From positions 114,102,214 through 114,166,213 of the forward strand of contig CM068830.1 of the NCBI GenBank assembly GCA_028554795.2: DNA of 64,000 nt. Direction: 5' to 3'. The notes below the pieces were generated by a model. The model was given only the letters and a program-made list of their open reading frames with translations. It had not been told where the DNA came from and made no database searches. Below, one piece after another: positions 1 to 11,143 of this stretch. Numbering within the stretch: position 1 is the stretch's first letter; the number at the start of each line of letters is the position of its first letter. A program made the translations under genes and the position numbers. Origin of the DNA: Sinohyriopsis cumingii (Eukaryota > Mollusca > Bivalvia > Unionida > Unionidae).

Positions 1-1310
1 AAGAAGAAATGGTACAATACGCAACAAAGGGTTTGTACGTTTACACTCCAATCTGTCTGTACTGCAATGGTAACAGCGCTCTTGCGTTGGCATTATTTTG
101 CCACACTACCTTTTAAATAAAACAATGCATCACTCATCATAAACGATTTCATTGGCTAAACTTATTTTCTTACCGCTTTCGCTTCGAATTGACTTCAGTA
201 CCTTTTCGCACAGCGACAAGATCGGACGTGTTTTTTTATTCTGCGTCTGGTCGCTACACTACTTGCCCTGAATTTACAACCAAACAATGTGTTACACATT
301 GTAATTGACTTCATTGGCTAACCGATATTTTACACTTCTGTTTCTGTTGATGTGAGTGTGCTTGTCAAAATATTTGAATAAGATTAAAAATGTTGGTTAG
401 TTTCAAAACGCGAACCAGTACTGTGTCCGTTTAATATTTGATGTGGCAAGAAGAAATGGTAAAATACGCAACAAAGGGTTTGTATGTTTACACTCCAATC
501 TGTCTGTACTGCAATGGTAACAGCGCTCTTGCGTTGGCATTATTTTGCCACACTACCTTAAAAAAAAAAACCCAATGCATCACTCATCATAAACGATTTC
601 ATTGGCTAAACTTATTTCCTTACCGCTTTCGCTTCGAATTGACTTCAGTACCTTTTTGCACAGCGACAAGATCGGACGTGTTTTTTTTTTTATTCTGCGG
701 CTGGTCGCTACACTACTGTCAACAAGCCCTGAATTTACAACCAAACAATGTGTTACATATTGTAAGTGACTTCATTTGCTAACCGATATTTTACAATTCT
801 GTCTCTGTTGATGTGAGTGTGCTTGTCAAAATGTTTGAGTAAGATTAAAAATGTTTGACAGTTTCAAAACGCGAACCAGTGCTGTGGCCGTTTAATATTT
901 GACGTGGCAAGAAGAAATGGTACAATACGCAACAAAGGGTTTGTACGTTTACACTCCAATCTGTCTGCACTGCAATGGTAATAGCACACTTGCGTTGGTA
1001 TTATTTTGCCACACTACCTTTAATAAAACGCCAATGCATCACGCATCATAAACGATTTCATTGGCTATACTTATTTTCTTACCGCTTTCGCTTCGAATTG
1101 ACTTCAGTACCTTTTCGCACAGCGACAAGATCGGACGTGTTTTTTTATTCTGCGGCTGGTCGCTACTCTACTTGCCCTGAATTTACAATCAAACAATGTG
1201 TTACACATTGTAAGTGACTTCATTGGTCAGTCGATATTTTCCACCGCCTTAGCTTCAAATTGGTTTCACTTGTTATTCGCACCGTGAGATGATCAGACAC
1301 GTTTTTCTGT
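1..1310. repeat. Tandem ~460-bp repeat units, left palindrome arm
   Basis: About three copies of a ~460-bp unit follow one another, with the phrase AAGAAGAAATGGTA recurring at about 1, 447 and 909. Each unit holds a CATTGGCTA (CCAAT-like) block followed by a TCGGACGTG block. The last part of the array (about 1205-1310) is a diverged version of the same block, with a CATTGGTCAG and GATCAGACACG signature. Short open frames run through these units but they repeat with the unit and show no protein-like character, so I do not call genes here. Confidence 0.75.
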
Positions 1311-1445
1311 ACCTGACCATTAGTCACTTCACAAACAATAAAACTAAAACACAAATGATCACGCCATGAGCGGCTCATGGAAATTATGTTAGTCATGTTA
1401 CGAAATATAGCACGACTTGTTTGGATGTACTTTTCTGTGGTCACT

Positions 1446-1640
1446 CTTTAATTGCATGCGTCTTCAGTTCACTCTTGTGATATTTTTTGTAAAGGGTGTA
1501 TTTTTTCTATGGATGTGATTGTGTTATGTTCTATATGTTCTTTTATGTTTTCAGTGATTTTACTTTATATCTATATTTTAATTTAGATGTATAGACTATG
1601 TAGTCTGAAATAAAGAATTCTTATCTTATCTTATGTAAAT
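1446..1640 (+). repeat. Possible LINE-type 3' tail with TCTTA repeats
   Basis: The sequence ends AATAAAGAATTC followed by a short TCTTA tandem, which is the usual look of non-LTR retrotransposon 3' ends in marine invertebrates (polyadenylation signal followed by a short microsatellite tail). There is no reverse transcriptase in the window. The same segment recurs inverted in the other palindrome arm (about 2815-3010). The call rests on the tail only. Confidence 0.3.
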
Positions 1641-1729
1641 GGAATGAGTGTTTCTTTGAAACTTTCATAAGGAAAATGTGCCATAAAAACAAACGTACGT
1701 GTCGTCATATTTTTAAAGTAGGAATACAT

Positions 1730-1731
<2 letters not shown>

Positions 1732-1763
<32 letters not shown>
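1732..1763. repeat. TC microsatellite
   Basis: An uninterrupted dinucleotide run of about 16 TC units lies in the left arm of the palindrome. Its mirror image is the GA run at 2692-2723. Confidence 0.95.
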
Positions 1764-1766
<3 letters not shown>

Positions 1767-2164
1767 GTAGTTTTGATTTATACCCTAATGGAATATGTTC
1801 CCGTTTGAAGATACCTCTCCAAAATTGTGATCAGTAGTCACCATAATTACGTGAACTGTTCGTCATGTCATTTTTTTCAAAAGTTTACACTCTAAAAAAT
1901 TGTAGAACGATTTTTTTTCTTCCATCAGTAAATGTTTGTATGAAATAAAAGCTTGAGTTTGCACAATTCTGGTATCTTAACTTTATCCGGTTTTGGAACT
2001 GCAATATGTCACGCAATTTTTTCTTTTAACGTTAGATTTACAGTTTTTCAGAAAAAAGACAATCACACGGCTTTTTTAAGAATGAAACAAATGACATTGC
2101 ACTGTATAACCCTGCCTATGGTTAACTCTGAATTCTAAAGTCAAAACATGGGTTCAGGTAAAAA

Positions 2165-2290
2165 TGTAACAATGTTCGTCCTATCCTCAGTGTAAACTGA
2201 GAGAATATAGGACGAACATTGTTACAAATGTAACAATGTTCGTCCTATCCTCAGTGTAAACTGAGAGAATATAGGACGAACATTGTTACA
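2165..2290. repeat. Two tandem copies of a 62-bp hairpin at the palindrome centre
   Basis: Copies at 2165-2226 and 2229-2290 each begin TGTAACAATGTTCGTCCTAT and end with the near-complement of that sequence, so each is itself a hairpin with a short loop (CTCAGTGTAAACTGAGAG also pairs internally). Two hairpins in tandem at the exact centre could arise from replication-fork template switching. They could also be the ancestral tip of the mobile element. Confidence 0.85.
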
Positions 2291-2688
2291 TTTTTTCCTG
2301 AACCCATGTTTTGACTTTAGAATTCAGAGTTAACCATAGGCAGGGTTATACAGTGCAATGTCATTTGTTTCATTCTTAAAAAAGCCGTGTGATTGTCTTT
2401 TTTCTGAAAAACTGTAAATCTAACGTTAAAAGAAAAAATTGCGTGACATATTGCAGTTCCAAAACCGGATAAAGTTAAGATACCAGAATTGTGCAAACTC
2501 AAGCTTTTATTTCATACAAACATTTACTGATGGAAGAAAAAAAATCGTTCTACAATATTTTAGAGTGTAAACTTTTGAAAAAAATGACATAACGAACAGT
2601 TCACGTAATTATGGTGACTACTGATCACAATTTTGGAGAGGTATCTTCAAACGGGAACATATTCCATTAGGGTATAAATCAAAACTAC

Positions 2689-2691
<3 letters not shown>

Positions 2692-2723
<32 letters not shown>
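2692..2723. repeat. GA microsatellite (mirror of 1732-1763)
   Basis: An uninterrupted run of about 16 GA units sits at the mirrored position in the right arm. The equal length in both arms suggests recent duplication or conversion between the arms. Confidence 0.95.
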
Positions 2724-2725
<2 letters not shown>

Positions 2726-3139
2726 ATGTATTCCTACTTTAAAAATATGACGACACGTACGTTTGTTTTTATGGCACATTTTCCTTATGAAAGTTTCAAA
2801 GAAACACTCATTCCATTTACATAAGATAAGATAAGAATTCTTTATTTCAGACTACATAGTCTATACATCTAAATTAAAATATAGATATAAAGTAAAATCA
2901 CTGAAAACATAAAAGAACATATAGAACATAACACAATCACATCCATAGAAAAAATACACCCTTTACAAAAAATATCACAAGAGTGAACTGAAGACGCATG
3001 CAATTAAAGAGTGACCACAGAAAAGTACATCCAAACAAGTCGTGCTATATTTCGTAACATGACTAACATAATTTCCATGAGCCGCTCATGGCGTGATCAT
3101 TTGTGTTTTAGTTTTATTGTTTGTGAAGTGACTAATGGT

Positions 3140-4518
3140 CAGGTACAGAAAAACGTGTCTGATCATCTCACGGTGCGAATAACAAGTGAAACCAATTTGA
3201 AGCTAAGGCGGTGGAAAATATCGACTGACCAATGAAGTCACTTACAATGTGTAACACATTGTTTGATTGTAAATTCAGGGCAAGTAGAGTAGCGACCAGC
3301 CGCAGAATAAAAAAACACGTCCGATCTTGTCGCTGTGCGAAAAGGTACTGAAGTCAATTCGAAGCGAAAGCGGTAAGAAAATAAGTATAGCCAATGAAAT
3401 CGTTTATGATGCGTGATGCATTGGCGTTTTATTAAAGGTAGTGTGGCAAAATAATACCAACGCAAGTGTGCTATTACCATTGCAGTGCAGACAGATTGGA
3501 GTGTAAACGTACAAACCCTTTGTTGCGTATTGTACCATTTCTTCTTGCCACGTCAAATATTAAATTGCCACAGCACTGGTTCGCGTTTTGAAACTGACAA
3601 ACATTTTTAATCTTACTCAAACATTTTGACAAGCACACTCACATCAACAGAGACAGAATTCTGACAATACTGATAACACATTGTTTGGTTGTAAATTCAG
3701 GGCTTGTTGACAGTAGTGTAGCGACCAGCCGCAGAATAAAAAAAAACACGTCCGATCTTGTCGCTGTGCAAAAAGGTATTGAAGTCAATTCGAAGCGAAA
3801 GCGGTAAGAAAATAAGTTTAGCCAATGAAATCGTTTATGATGAGTGATGCATTGGGGGTTTTTTTTAAGGTAGTGTGGCAAAATAATGCCAACGCAAGAG
3901 CGCTGTTACCATTGCAGTACAGACAGATTGGAGTGTAAACATACAAACCCTTTGTTGCGTATTGTACCATTTCTTCTTGCCACATCAAATATTAAACGGC
4001 CACAGTACTGGTTCGCGTTTTGAAACTAACCAACATTTTTAATCTTACTCAAACATTTTGACAAGCACACTCATATCAACAGAGACAGAAGTGTAAAATA
4101 TCGGTTAGCCAATGAAGTCAATTACAATGTGTAACACATTGTTTGGTTGTAAATTCAGGGCAAGTAGTGTAGCGACCAGACGCAGAATAAAAAAACACGT
4201 CCGATCTTGTCGCTGTGCGAAAAGGTACTGAAGTCAATTCGAAGCGAAAGCGGTAAGAAAATAAGTTTAGCCAATGAAATCGTTTATGATGAGTGATGCA
4301 TTGTTTTATTTAAAAGGTAGTGTGGCAAAATAATGCCAACGCAAGAGCGCTGTTACCATTGCAGTACAGACAGATTGGAGTGTAAACGTACAAACCCTTT
4401 GTTGCGTATTGTACCATTTCTTCTTGCCACATCAAATATTAAACGGACACAGTACTGGTTCGCGTTTTGAAACTGACAAACATTTTTAATCTTATTCAAA
4501 CATTTTGACAAGCACACT
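3140..4518. repeat. Tandem ~460-bp repeat units, right palindrome arm
   Basis: This is the mirror image of the left array, again about three units, with AAGAAGAAATGGTA in inverted form near 3530, 3960 and 4410. The match to the unit ends at about 4518, where the DNA upstream of the polymerase gene of element 1 begins. The junction therefore marks one edge of the foldback structure. Confidence 0.75.
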
Positions 4519-4782
4519 GACGTTGTCGAGTAGCGTAGTTTTCTGGAGTACGTACGTACGTGTCCCAGCGACACAGTGCCGTCTCTAGCTCTCTTGAAGA
4601 CACCAACTGTCTGTTTTATTTTTCTTGCAACTATTTTCTTTCGTGGTAGGGTTTGAATCGAAGGGTCGTCAAGATGCATGAGGTGTTTAAGACGCAACGC
4701 TGTCGTTGGGTTCCTATATGCTTGGCTTTCACTTGCCTTGTGAAATATACCAAGTCATTGTCACAACGAGAGGTAGAGAGGG

Positions 4783-4789
4783 TATATAT
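4783..4789 (+). promoter_or_regulatory. TATA box of the element 1 polymerase gene
   Basis: GGTATATATG lies about 50 bp upstream of the start codon at 4835, a distance that leaves room for a short 5' leader. Element 3 also has a TATA box upstream of its polymerase gene. The stretch 4519-4834 otherwise shows nothing I recognise. A frame on the minus strand at about 4519-4690 (lysine and arginine rich) looks faintly protein-like but has no supporting evidence. Confidence 0.45.
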
Positions 4790-4834
4790 GTAAATAATGA
4801 ACTTGGTTAAATCATTTCTGAATCAGCAATCGAG

Positions 4835-7800
4835 ATGAAACGATCGCACGATTTCAGTGAGAGAGAAGAAGAACGTAAGAGGCAGGGAAGTGACGTATCG
4901 CCTCACACACAAAAAGAAGTGTTCGCTCAAATAGAAGACATGAGCGAACCTGAACAAACACCTTCCACGTCTGCGACCAGACAGAGAGAGTCTACTCCAA
5001 ACCAAAGTTCACCAGTCAACCCTGAAAAGTACTATCACATTCGAGAGACGGAAAAGCGCTCCTCTAGAAAATTTAGAACCACGGCTTACACCTACACGGT
5101 GAAGTTTAAAGATTTCAAGTCCGACGTACCGTTGGAGAAAGCAGAAGGGTTCATCACCGAGATGTGGGATTCTTTGCTCACCACACTCAAGCGACAATGT
5201 CAACCCAAAGAAGACGATCGCTTGACACTATCCATACAACACGACAGCTTGAAATCCCCTGTTTGGATCGAGTTTAGCAGACCCGCAGAACTGACCCCTT
5301 CCAAAGTCATGGACAAGATACAACAGGTGCAACAATCCAATGACAAGTTTGTCATCACCGATGGTAAAGCCACACTGAAAATGGCTCACGTCTCTCTTCC
5401 TCAAGGGACAGGACGCAAAAAGGTCTTATTGGTGGACGACCTTCGCAACACCAAAACAAGTCTCGTCCGAATTAACAACCCTCATGACCAGATGTGTTTA
5501 GCCCGTGCCATCGTGGTGAGACGAACCTATGCCAACAAGAACGACACGGTAGAATGGAAAAGAACCTGGAAAACTATTCAACAATCCGACCGAGCCAAAC
5601 AACGAAATGAAGCAGAACTCCTGTTACAACAAGCCGGACTGTCCAAAGACACACCCTGTGGCATTCCTGAGATGCAAAAATTGCAAGATGCCCTAGCTCC
5701 ACGCTACACCTTGAAAGTGCACCCTCAAGAAATGCGCGGGCCTCTGTTGTTTCGAGGCCAACATTTTAAGGACGGAAAATACATTCACCTTTATCATCAC
5801 GATGAACATTTCGATACCATTACCAGTATCACTGGATTCCTGGGATATGTTTATTATTGTGAGAAATGTGACTATGGTTATAATAATCGAGAGCAACACA
5901 AACATTGTGGATGGAAATGCTCAGGATGTTTGGCCTCTCAACCCTGTCTGAGCGAAGAACCAGTGCCTTGTTCAACTTGTCTGCGCACGTTTGTCAGCCC
6001 TACCTGTTACCAACAACATTTGAAGACGCAAGGTTCACAGAAGAAATGCACTTGTCAACTGCTGAGATTGTGCCCTACGTGTGGACAAGGCATACGTACC
6101 AATAGTGTCAAGGCACACGTATGTTCAGGAAAGAAAAAATGTCACATTTGTCACCACATCGTGGACTTGGAACACCAATGTTACGTGCAAAAATACCAAC
6201 CCCCACCAGAGAAAGAGGACGGTCACAAGAAAAAAGGCAATTTCATCTTTTTCGATTTCGAATGCATGCAAGAGACTGGCATTCACATTCCTAATTTCTG
6301 CGTGGCTCATCGAGCGTGCGAGAAGTGTATTCAAGAACCTATCTTCAGTTATTGCCCTCACTGCAGCAAAATTCCTGGAGGGCGTGAAAAAATCTTTCGA
6401 GGACCAAAGACGCTAGACGATTTTGCCAAATGGGTCTTAGACCCCATCGACAAGACATGGAGCAAAGAGGACATCGAACGTTACCGAGATTGTCATCGCC
6501 ATGCCACAGTGATGGCTCACAATTTTTCAGGATACGATGGACAGTTTCTTTTGAGGTACTATACGGAACATGGCACCGAACGTCCTAAAGTCACTTTGAA
6601 CGGAGCCAAAATCATTTTCATGCAAGTGGGACAAGTGCAGTTTAAAGATTCGATGAGTTACTTGGCCATGCCTTTGAGTCGAATGCCTAAAACGTTTGGA
6701 ATGACAGAAATGGCTAAAGGGTACTTTCCACACTTTTTCAATACGGAAACCATACAACATGCCGTTCTACCCCATTTACCTGAGGCTCACTATTACGACC
6801 CCGACAACATGCGTACCGAACAACGAGAAGATTTCTACGCTTGGTACCAGGCTCATGCCTCTGACCCCTTCGACTTTCAGGAAGAAATGTTAAAGTATTG
6901 TCGTTCCGACGTGGACATTATACGACGTTGCTGTGGAAAATTTCGAGAACTGTTCATGGAACACGGAGGGGTCGATCCTTTGAAAGAAGCTTGCACCATT
7001 GCCAAAGCGTGTTCCTTAGTGTACCGCCAACGATTCATGCCTCAAAAGACCGTGGCTGTCATCAGTCCTCAAACGACCAACTATGTCAAGCGTCAATACT
7101 CGGTCAAAGCCCTACGCTGGTTACATTACTTGTGCGACAAGGAAGGCAAATGGATTCAGCATGCCCGCAACGGAGGAGGCGAAAGGACCATCGGAACGTA
7201 TTCGGTCGATGGCTGGGACTTAAAAAACCCCAAGATCGTGTATGAGTTTAACGGTTGCTTATTTCACGGATGTCCCGTCTGCTACCCTGACCGTGACACT
7301 AAAAATCAGTTTTTACAACGGACCATGGAAGACCTGTACCAGGACACTTGTCAGCGACGCTTGAAGTTAGAACAGCAAGGATACCAAGTGGTGGAAATGT
7401 GGGAACACGAATACGATCACCGTTTGAAAATCGATCCCGAGTTTAAACGTGTCGTGGAAAGTTACCAGTTCATGGACCCGTTGAACCCGAGGGATAGTTT
7501 GTACGGAGGAAGGACCAATGCCACCTGTTTGCTGTACCAAGCCGACGAAGAGAAAGGAGAAGAAATCAAATACTTGGACGTGTGTTCGCTGTATCCCCAC
7601 GTGTGCAAATATTGTCGCTTTCCTACAGGGCACCCGCAATTGTTAACGGAACACATCGACCTGAAAAACATTCGACAATACGAAGGCTTGATCAAGTGTA
7701 AAGTTTTGCCTCCCACGAACCTATACCATCCCGTCTTACCTCACCATTGTCAAGGCAAACTGATGTTTCCCTTGTGCCGTACTTGTGCCGAAACGTGCAA

Positions 7801-8932
7801 CCAAGACCAACCTTGTCAGCACACCCAGGAAGAACGTGCCTTGACGGGAACCTGGGTCAGCGTAGAATTGTTCAAAGCTATGGACATGGGATACCACCTG
7901 TTAGAAGTGTACGAAATTTGCCACTTTCCCAAGACACAACAATACCACAAGGGTGACCCTACTCAGAAAGGCATTTTCGCAGACTACGTGGATGCCTTTT
8001 TGAAACTGAAGCAAGAAGCCAGCGGATATCCTTCCTAGTGTCACACTCCCGAAGACCAAATAAAATTCAAAGAGAAATACCGGGAACAAGAAGGCATCAC
8101 TTTAGACCACATCGAGAAAAACGAAGGCAGGCGATCGTTTGCCAAAGTGATGTTAAATTGCTTGTGGTGTAAAATGGCACAACGACCGTGTTTACCCAAG
8201 ACGGAATATTTGACAGAACCTTCCCGCTACTTCCAGATGATTCACGACAAAACCAAATACATGAAACACGTGGACGTCGTTCGAGAGAATTTGATCTTGG
8301 TCAATTACGAAGAAGATCTGGACTTTGTACAAGACGACCCCTTTGGAAATGTCATCATTGCGGCTTACGTGACAGCTCATGCTCGCTTAAAATTGTACGA
8401 AGCTTTAGAACTGTTAGGGGATCGCGTCCTGTACTTTGACACGGACAGTTGCATCTACATCGATCGACCGGGTCAGCAACACCCTAACATCGAAGGAGAC
8501 CGTTTAGGAGCCTGGACAGACGAACATCCTGACGACAAGATTCTAAGTTTCGCGAGTGGCGGTCCTAAAAATTACGGCTACGAATACCGGGACCCACAAG
8601 GAGAAGTGCACACAGAGTTTAAAGTGAAAGGATTGACTCTGAATTATCGTACCAGTCGTGTGGTCAACTTTGGCGTATTGAAAGAAGCATTGCAGTCTGG
8701 AGAGGATGCAAACTTTAAAGTGACCACCTACCAGCCGAACAAGATTGTACGTTTACCCACTCACCACATCGTCAGTCGACCCTTGGAAAAAGTCTATCAA
8801 ATCGTGTACCAGAAGCGAGTGCGACTTCCCAACCACTTTACTTTGCCGTACGGTCACATCAATATTGGTCAGCATATAAAAAAGGACAACGTCCAAGACC
8901 AACAGTTCATTGTCACTACTAAGACCAATTGA
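4835..8932 (+). pseudogene. Protein-primed family B DNA polymerase (Polinton pPolB), fossil
   Basis: The family is the replicative polymerase of Polintons, which copies the element by protein-primed synthesis with a 3'-5' proofreading domain. Visible parts in order are a variable N-terminus, a cysteine/histidine-rich region (about 5850-6180), the exonuclease motifs FFDFEC (near 6253), GYDGQF (near 6530) and YCRSDVD (near 6896), palm motif A with DVCSLYP (near 7577), and palm motif C with YFDTDS (near 8432). Total length is close to 1,360 codons, normal for the family. The start codon is the first ATG after the TATA box. It is broken, with about one break. The copy in element 3 is the same family on the opposite strand. 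Confidence 0.9.
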
Positions 8933-9048
8933 GAAAAAATGAATCTCTTCAAACAGCAAGTATAGAGCGTAAGACTCAAGTCCAACGAGAAACTCAGGTG
9001 TGATTCTTTGCCTCACTATCACATCACCAATGCAGTAACACATCTTAG

Positions 9049-9620
9049 TTATTCATGTACTAACGCCATGACAAACTACGCGCAGCTAGTGAAACTTCCA
9101 GACCACAAAACTTTACCTTATGGACATACTGATATCACCCAGTATAAAAAGGGACGACTTCCAAGAACGACACTTCATTGCGAGGACAAGCAACGAGAAA
9201 GATGAATCACTCTACGCAGGTGAAAAAAGAGAAGGAACAAACATCACTGACCTCTTTCACTACCATACCGTCACAGCAAAGTGCGTCCAAGAAGGGAAAG
9301 GATTCAGTAGACCTACAGGAGTATTTTAGCATCCAAATGACAACTTACACCTACACGGTGAAATTTAGAGACTTCGCGTCTGACATTTCAGCCGAGGAAG
9401 TAGCAGGTTTCATTACGGACCTACTTGGCTGACTGTTAGAGGAACTCAAATGTCATTGCCAAGTCAAAGACCGAGGTCGTTTGAGCCTATCTATGTATCG
9501 CGACAGTTTGAACTCACCTGTATGTCTCGGATTTAGCACACCTGCAGAAATAACTTCGTCCAAACTTTTTAGGGCTATTGAAGACGTGCAGTCGATGAGG
9601 AAAAGTTGACATCAACGAAG
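9049..9620 (+). pseudogene. Debris of an older, diverged Polinton polymerase (tail then head)
   Basis: About 9060-9203 resembles the extreme C-terminal end of the polymerase just upstream (KLPDHKTLPYGHTDI against RLPNHFTLPYGHINI). About 9340-9600 resembles its N-terminal region (TTYTYTVKFRDFASD against TTAYTYTVKFKDFKSD, then LSLSMYRDSLNSPV). Both are much more diverged than elements 1 and 3 are from each other. They therefore come from an older copy in which a tail and a head lie next to each other. It is heavily broken. Confidence 0.75.
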
Positions 9621-9639
9621 GAAAAGTAACCATTCATAT

Positions 9640-10225
9640 GGTATACATTGTACCTCCATGGGAAGAAGACGATGACTGCACTTGATCTGCTTACTGACAA
9701 GTGTACCTAGCACGATGGATATAACAGCCGATTTATGAATGAAACGGATTAAGTGATGGGAAATATCTACGCTGGGACACAAGTGCTAGCTGACCAGATT
9801 TTTAACAACGTGTGAGACGAATAGAGAGAGAGAAACATGAACTTTGTCCTATTTGATTGCATGTTTCTTGTTTTGTGTTAGCTTTTTCTTATAAATGAAC
9901 ATTAAATGTAAACAGGTTTACTAGAGCCAAGAACTAAATAACTAGTAAATAGGTTTGTTTGATGTAGAAATATTTATGTATTAAATGGATAGTGCTTAGA
10001 CCAAAGCACAGGCCAGAGAGCCCATGTATATACTTGAATAAATGTTTTGAACCCATACAATAGACTTTTCTTTTTTGAGCCATTATTCTCTCTGTGAGGT
10101 TTGTTTTAGAACATTTCTGTCGTCTTTTCTGTGTGTTTAAATGTGTATTTGTATGTTTGTCCCTATCTACCCTTTGTCCTTACAAATACATTAAAATCCC
10201 TATAAAATGTTATGACCCTATAAAC
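9640..10225. other. Non-coding stretch, nothing recognised
   Basis: After the polymerase debris there is AT-rich sequence without a convincing frame. Scattered AATAAA signals (near 10040) and TATA-like strings occur, as expected by chance in such composition. It may be decayed element interior. Confidence 0.4.
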
Positions 10226-10226
10226 C

Positions 10227-10505
10227 TCATGACGTCACCCAAAGTTCAATTCCCATTGACATCCAGGTGACATTCCCATGTTCAATTTCCATTTACGACA
10301 AAGTGCAAACCCACTATTTTAACGTTAAAGTCCCATTGACGTTAAAGTACCGGTCCTGTTCAATTTCCATGTTCAATTCCCCTTGACGCTCTACAGTTCC
10401 ATCCATGTTAAAATTTCCCATGCTAAATTCCCCTTGACGCCAGAGTGAATCGACTGTTTTTGCATGGTAAGTCCACTTGACGCTAGGTTGACCCCATATA
10501 CTACT
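10227..10505. repeat. Probable right terminal repeat of element 1
   Basis: The stretch is made of short variants of GTTCAATTCCCCTTGACG, CCATTGACGTTAAAG and similar phrases. It ends ACCCCATATACTACT. The style matches the terminal repeats of element 3, which use ATTCCCCTTGTCCCTAG phrases and end CACTACT. Homology to an unrelated-locus repeat begins immediately after it (about 10511), which fixes the element edge. No matching left terminal repeat was found. Confidence 0.5.
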
Positions 10506-10510
10506 AGTCA

Positions 10511-10871
10511 CAGTCTATCTTTAGCCTACTATTACTGTCTCTTTTTGGTGATAATAGAAGATTTATTTTTAGCATTCTTGGTTTGGATTTAAAGGTAATT
10601 GTTTAACCTTTCTAGAATATTAGCTTATGGTGAGGTTGTATGGGTGTGTTTAGGTAACAGTACACAATGAGTAATAAGGACTTTGTGATGATCCAGATGT
10701 CTATCCTCAACGAAATTCCGGAGTACCTATCAAAAGAACTCTACCGTGAAGCCTTCTTTGAAAGAATTTGAGATTAAAATATGATTTGTTATGATTGTCA
10801 CACAGTGAAAAGTTCAATACTGAGAAACAAATCTAGAGAGTATATAGTAAAATTAAATGTGTTCTGGGTCG
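10511..10871. repeat. Dispersed repeat, copy 1 (flank of element 1)
   Basis: This segment aligns over its whole length, in the same orientation, with 28513-28908. Shared landmarks are CAGTCTAT at the left edge, GGATTTAAAGGTAAT against AGATTTAAAGGTAAT, GATTGTCACACAGTG, and TGTGTTCTGGGT at the right edge. No coding content is seen. It is an unknown repeat family or an old segmental duplication. Confidence 0.8.
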
Positions 10872-11138
10872 TATTCACTGCAGTATTGATTAAAGTTTAA
10901 AAGTTTAAATTGGTATAAAATCTTTATTATTAAAGACAGACACGTGAAATTTTAGTGTGTTATGTATATTGACCTTATAAAATGAAGAATAAAATTAAAA
11001 GTAAGAGAATTGCATTTTGTTAAAACACTTAAAATAACTTTAAAAATTGTTTTTAAATGTTTATCCCCGAAATAAACATATATCATATTTATTGGGAATT
11101 ATATCAAATAATATCAGTATCTATATATTTCTACACCA

Positions 11139-11143
11139 CATGC
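11139..11143. repeat. Target site duplication of element 2, left (CATGC)
   Basis: CATGC directly precedes the left terminal repeat, and the same five bases directly follow the right one at 26178-26182. Classical Polintons make 6-bp duplications. Here only 5 bp match. Confidence 0.75.

Larger units (their letters stand above)
1..4518. repeat. Large foldback palindrome (long inverted repeat)
   Basis: The left arm (1-2164) and right arm (2291-4518) are inverted copies of one another around a 126-bp centre. Long blocks are identical on opposite strands, for example 1953-2138 against 2317-2502 and 1220-1444 against 3011-3235. Position 1 pairs with about 4425, so the left arm continues beyond the window while the right arm stops near 4518. 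The arms are not perfectly identical: single-base differences occur around 1862-1905 and 895 compared with their partners. This argues against a pure assembly artefact, although a haplotype-collapse origin cannot be excluded. The structure (long inverted repeats built from tandem units, with almost no unique centre) resembles Foldback-type DNA transposons. No transposase is visible. Confidence 0.85.
4519..10505. mobile_element. Element 1: partial Polinton/Maverick fossil
   Basis: This is the remnant of a Polinton. It holds one long polymerase gene, scraps of an older polymerase copy, and a probable terminal repeat that ends in CTACT at 10505. No integrase, ATPase, protease or capsid gene is visible, so most of the element is gone. 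Its left end is replaced by the foldback structure at 1-4518. The polymerase is very close in sequence to that of element 3, so both belong to one family. The right edge is supported by the paralogous, insertion-free copy of the flanking repeat at 28513. It is broken and incomplete, probably older than element 3 as an insertion. Confidence 0.7.

Noticed and set aside
438-1217. Short frames in the palindrome arms that repeat with similar residues
   Set aside because: They follow the ~460-bp tandem unit, recur identically on the opposite strand in the other arm, and lack coding signatures.
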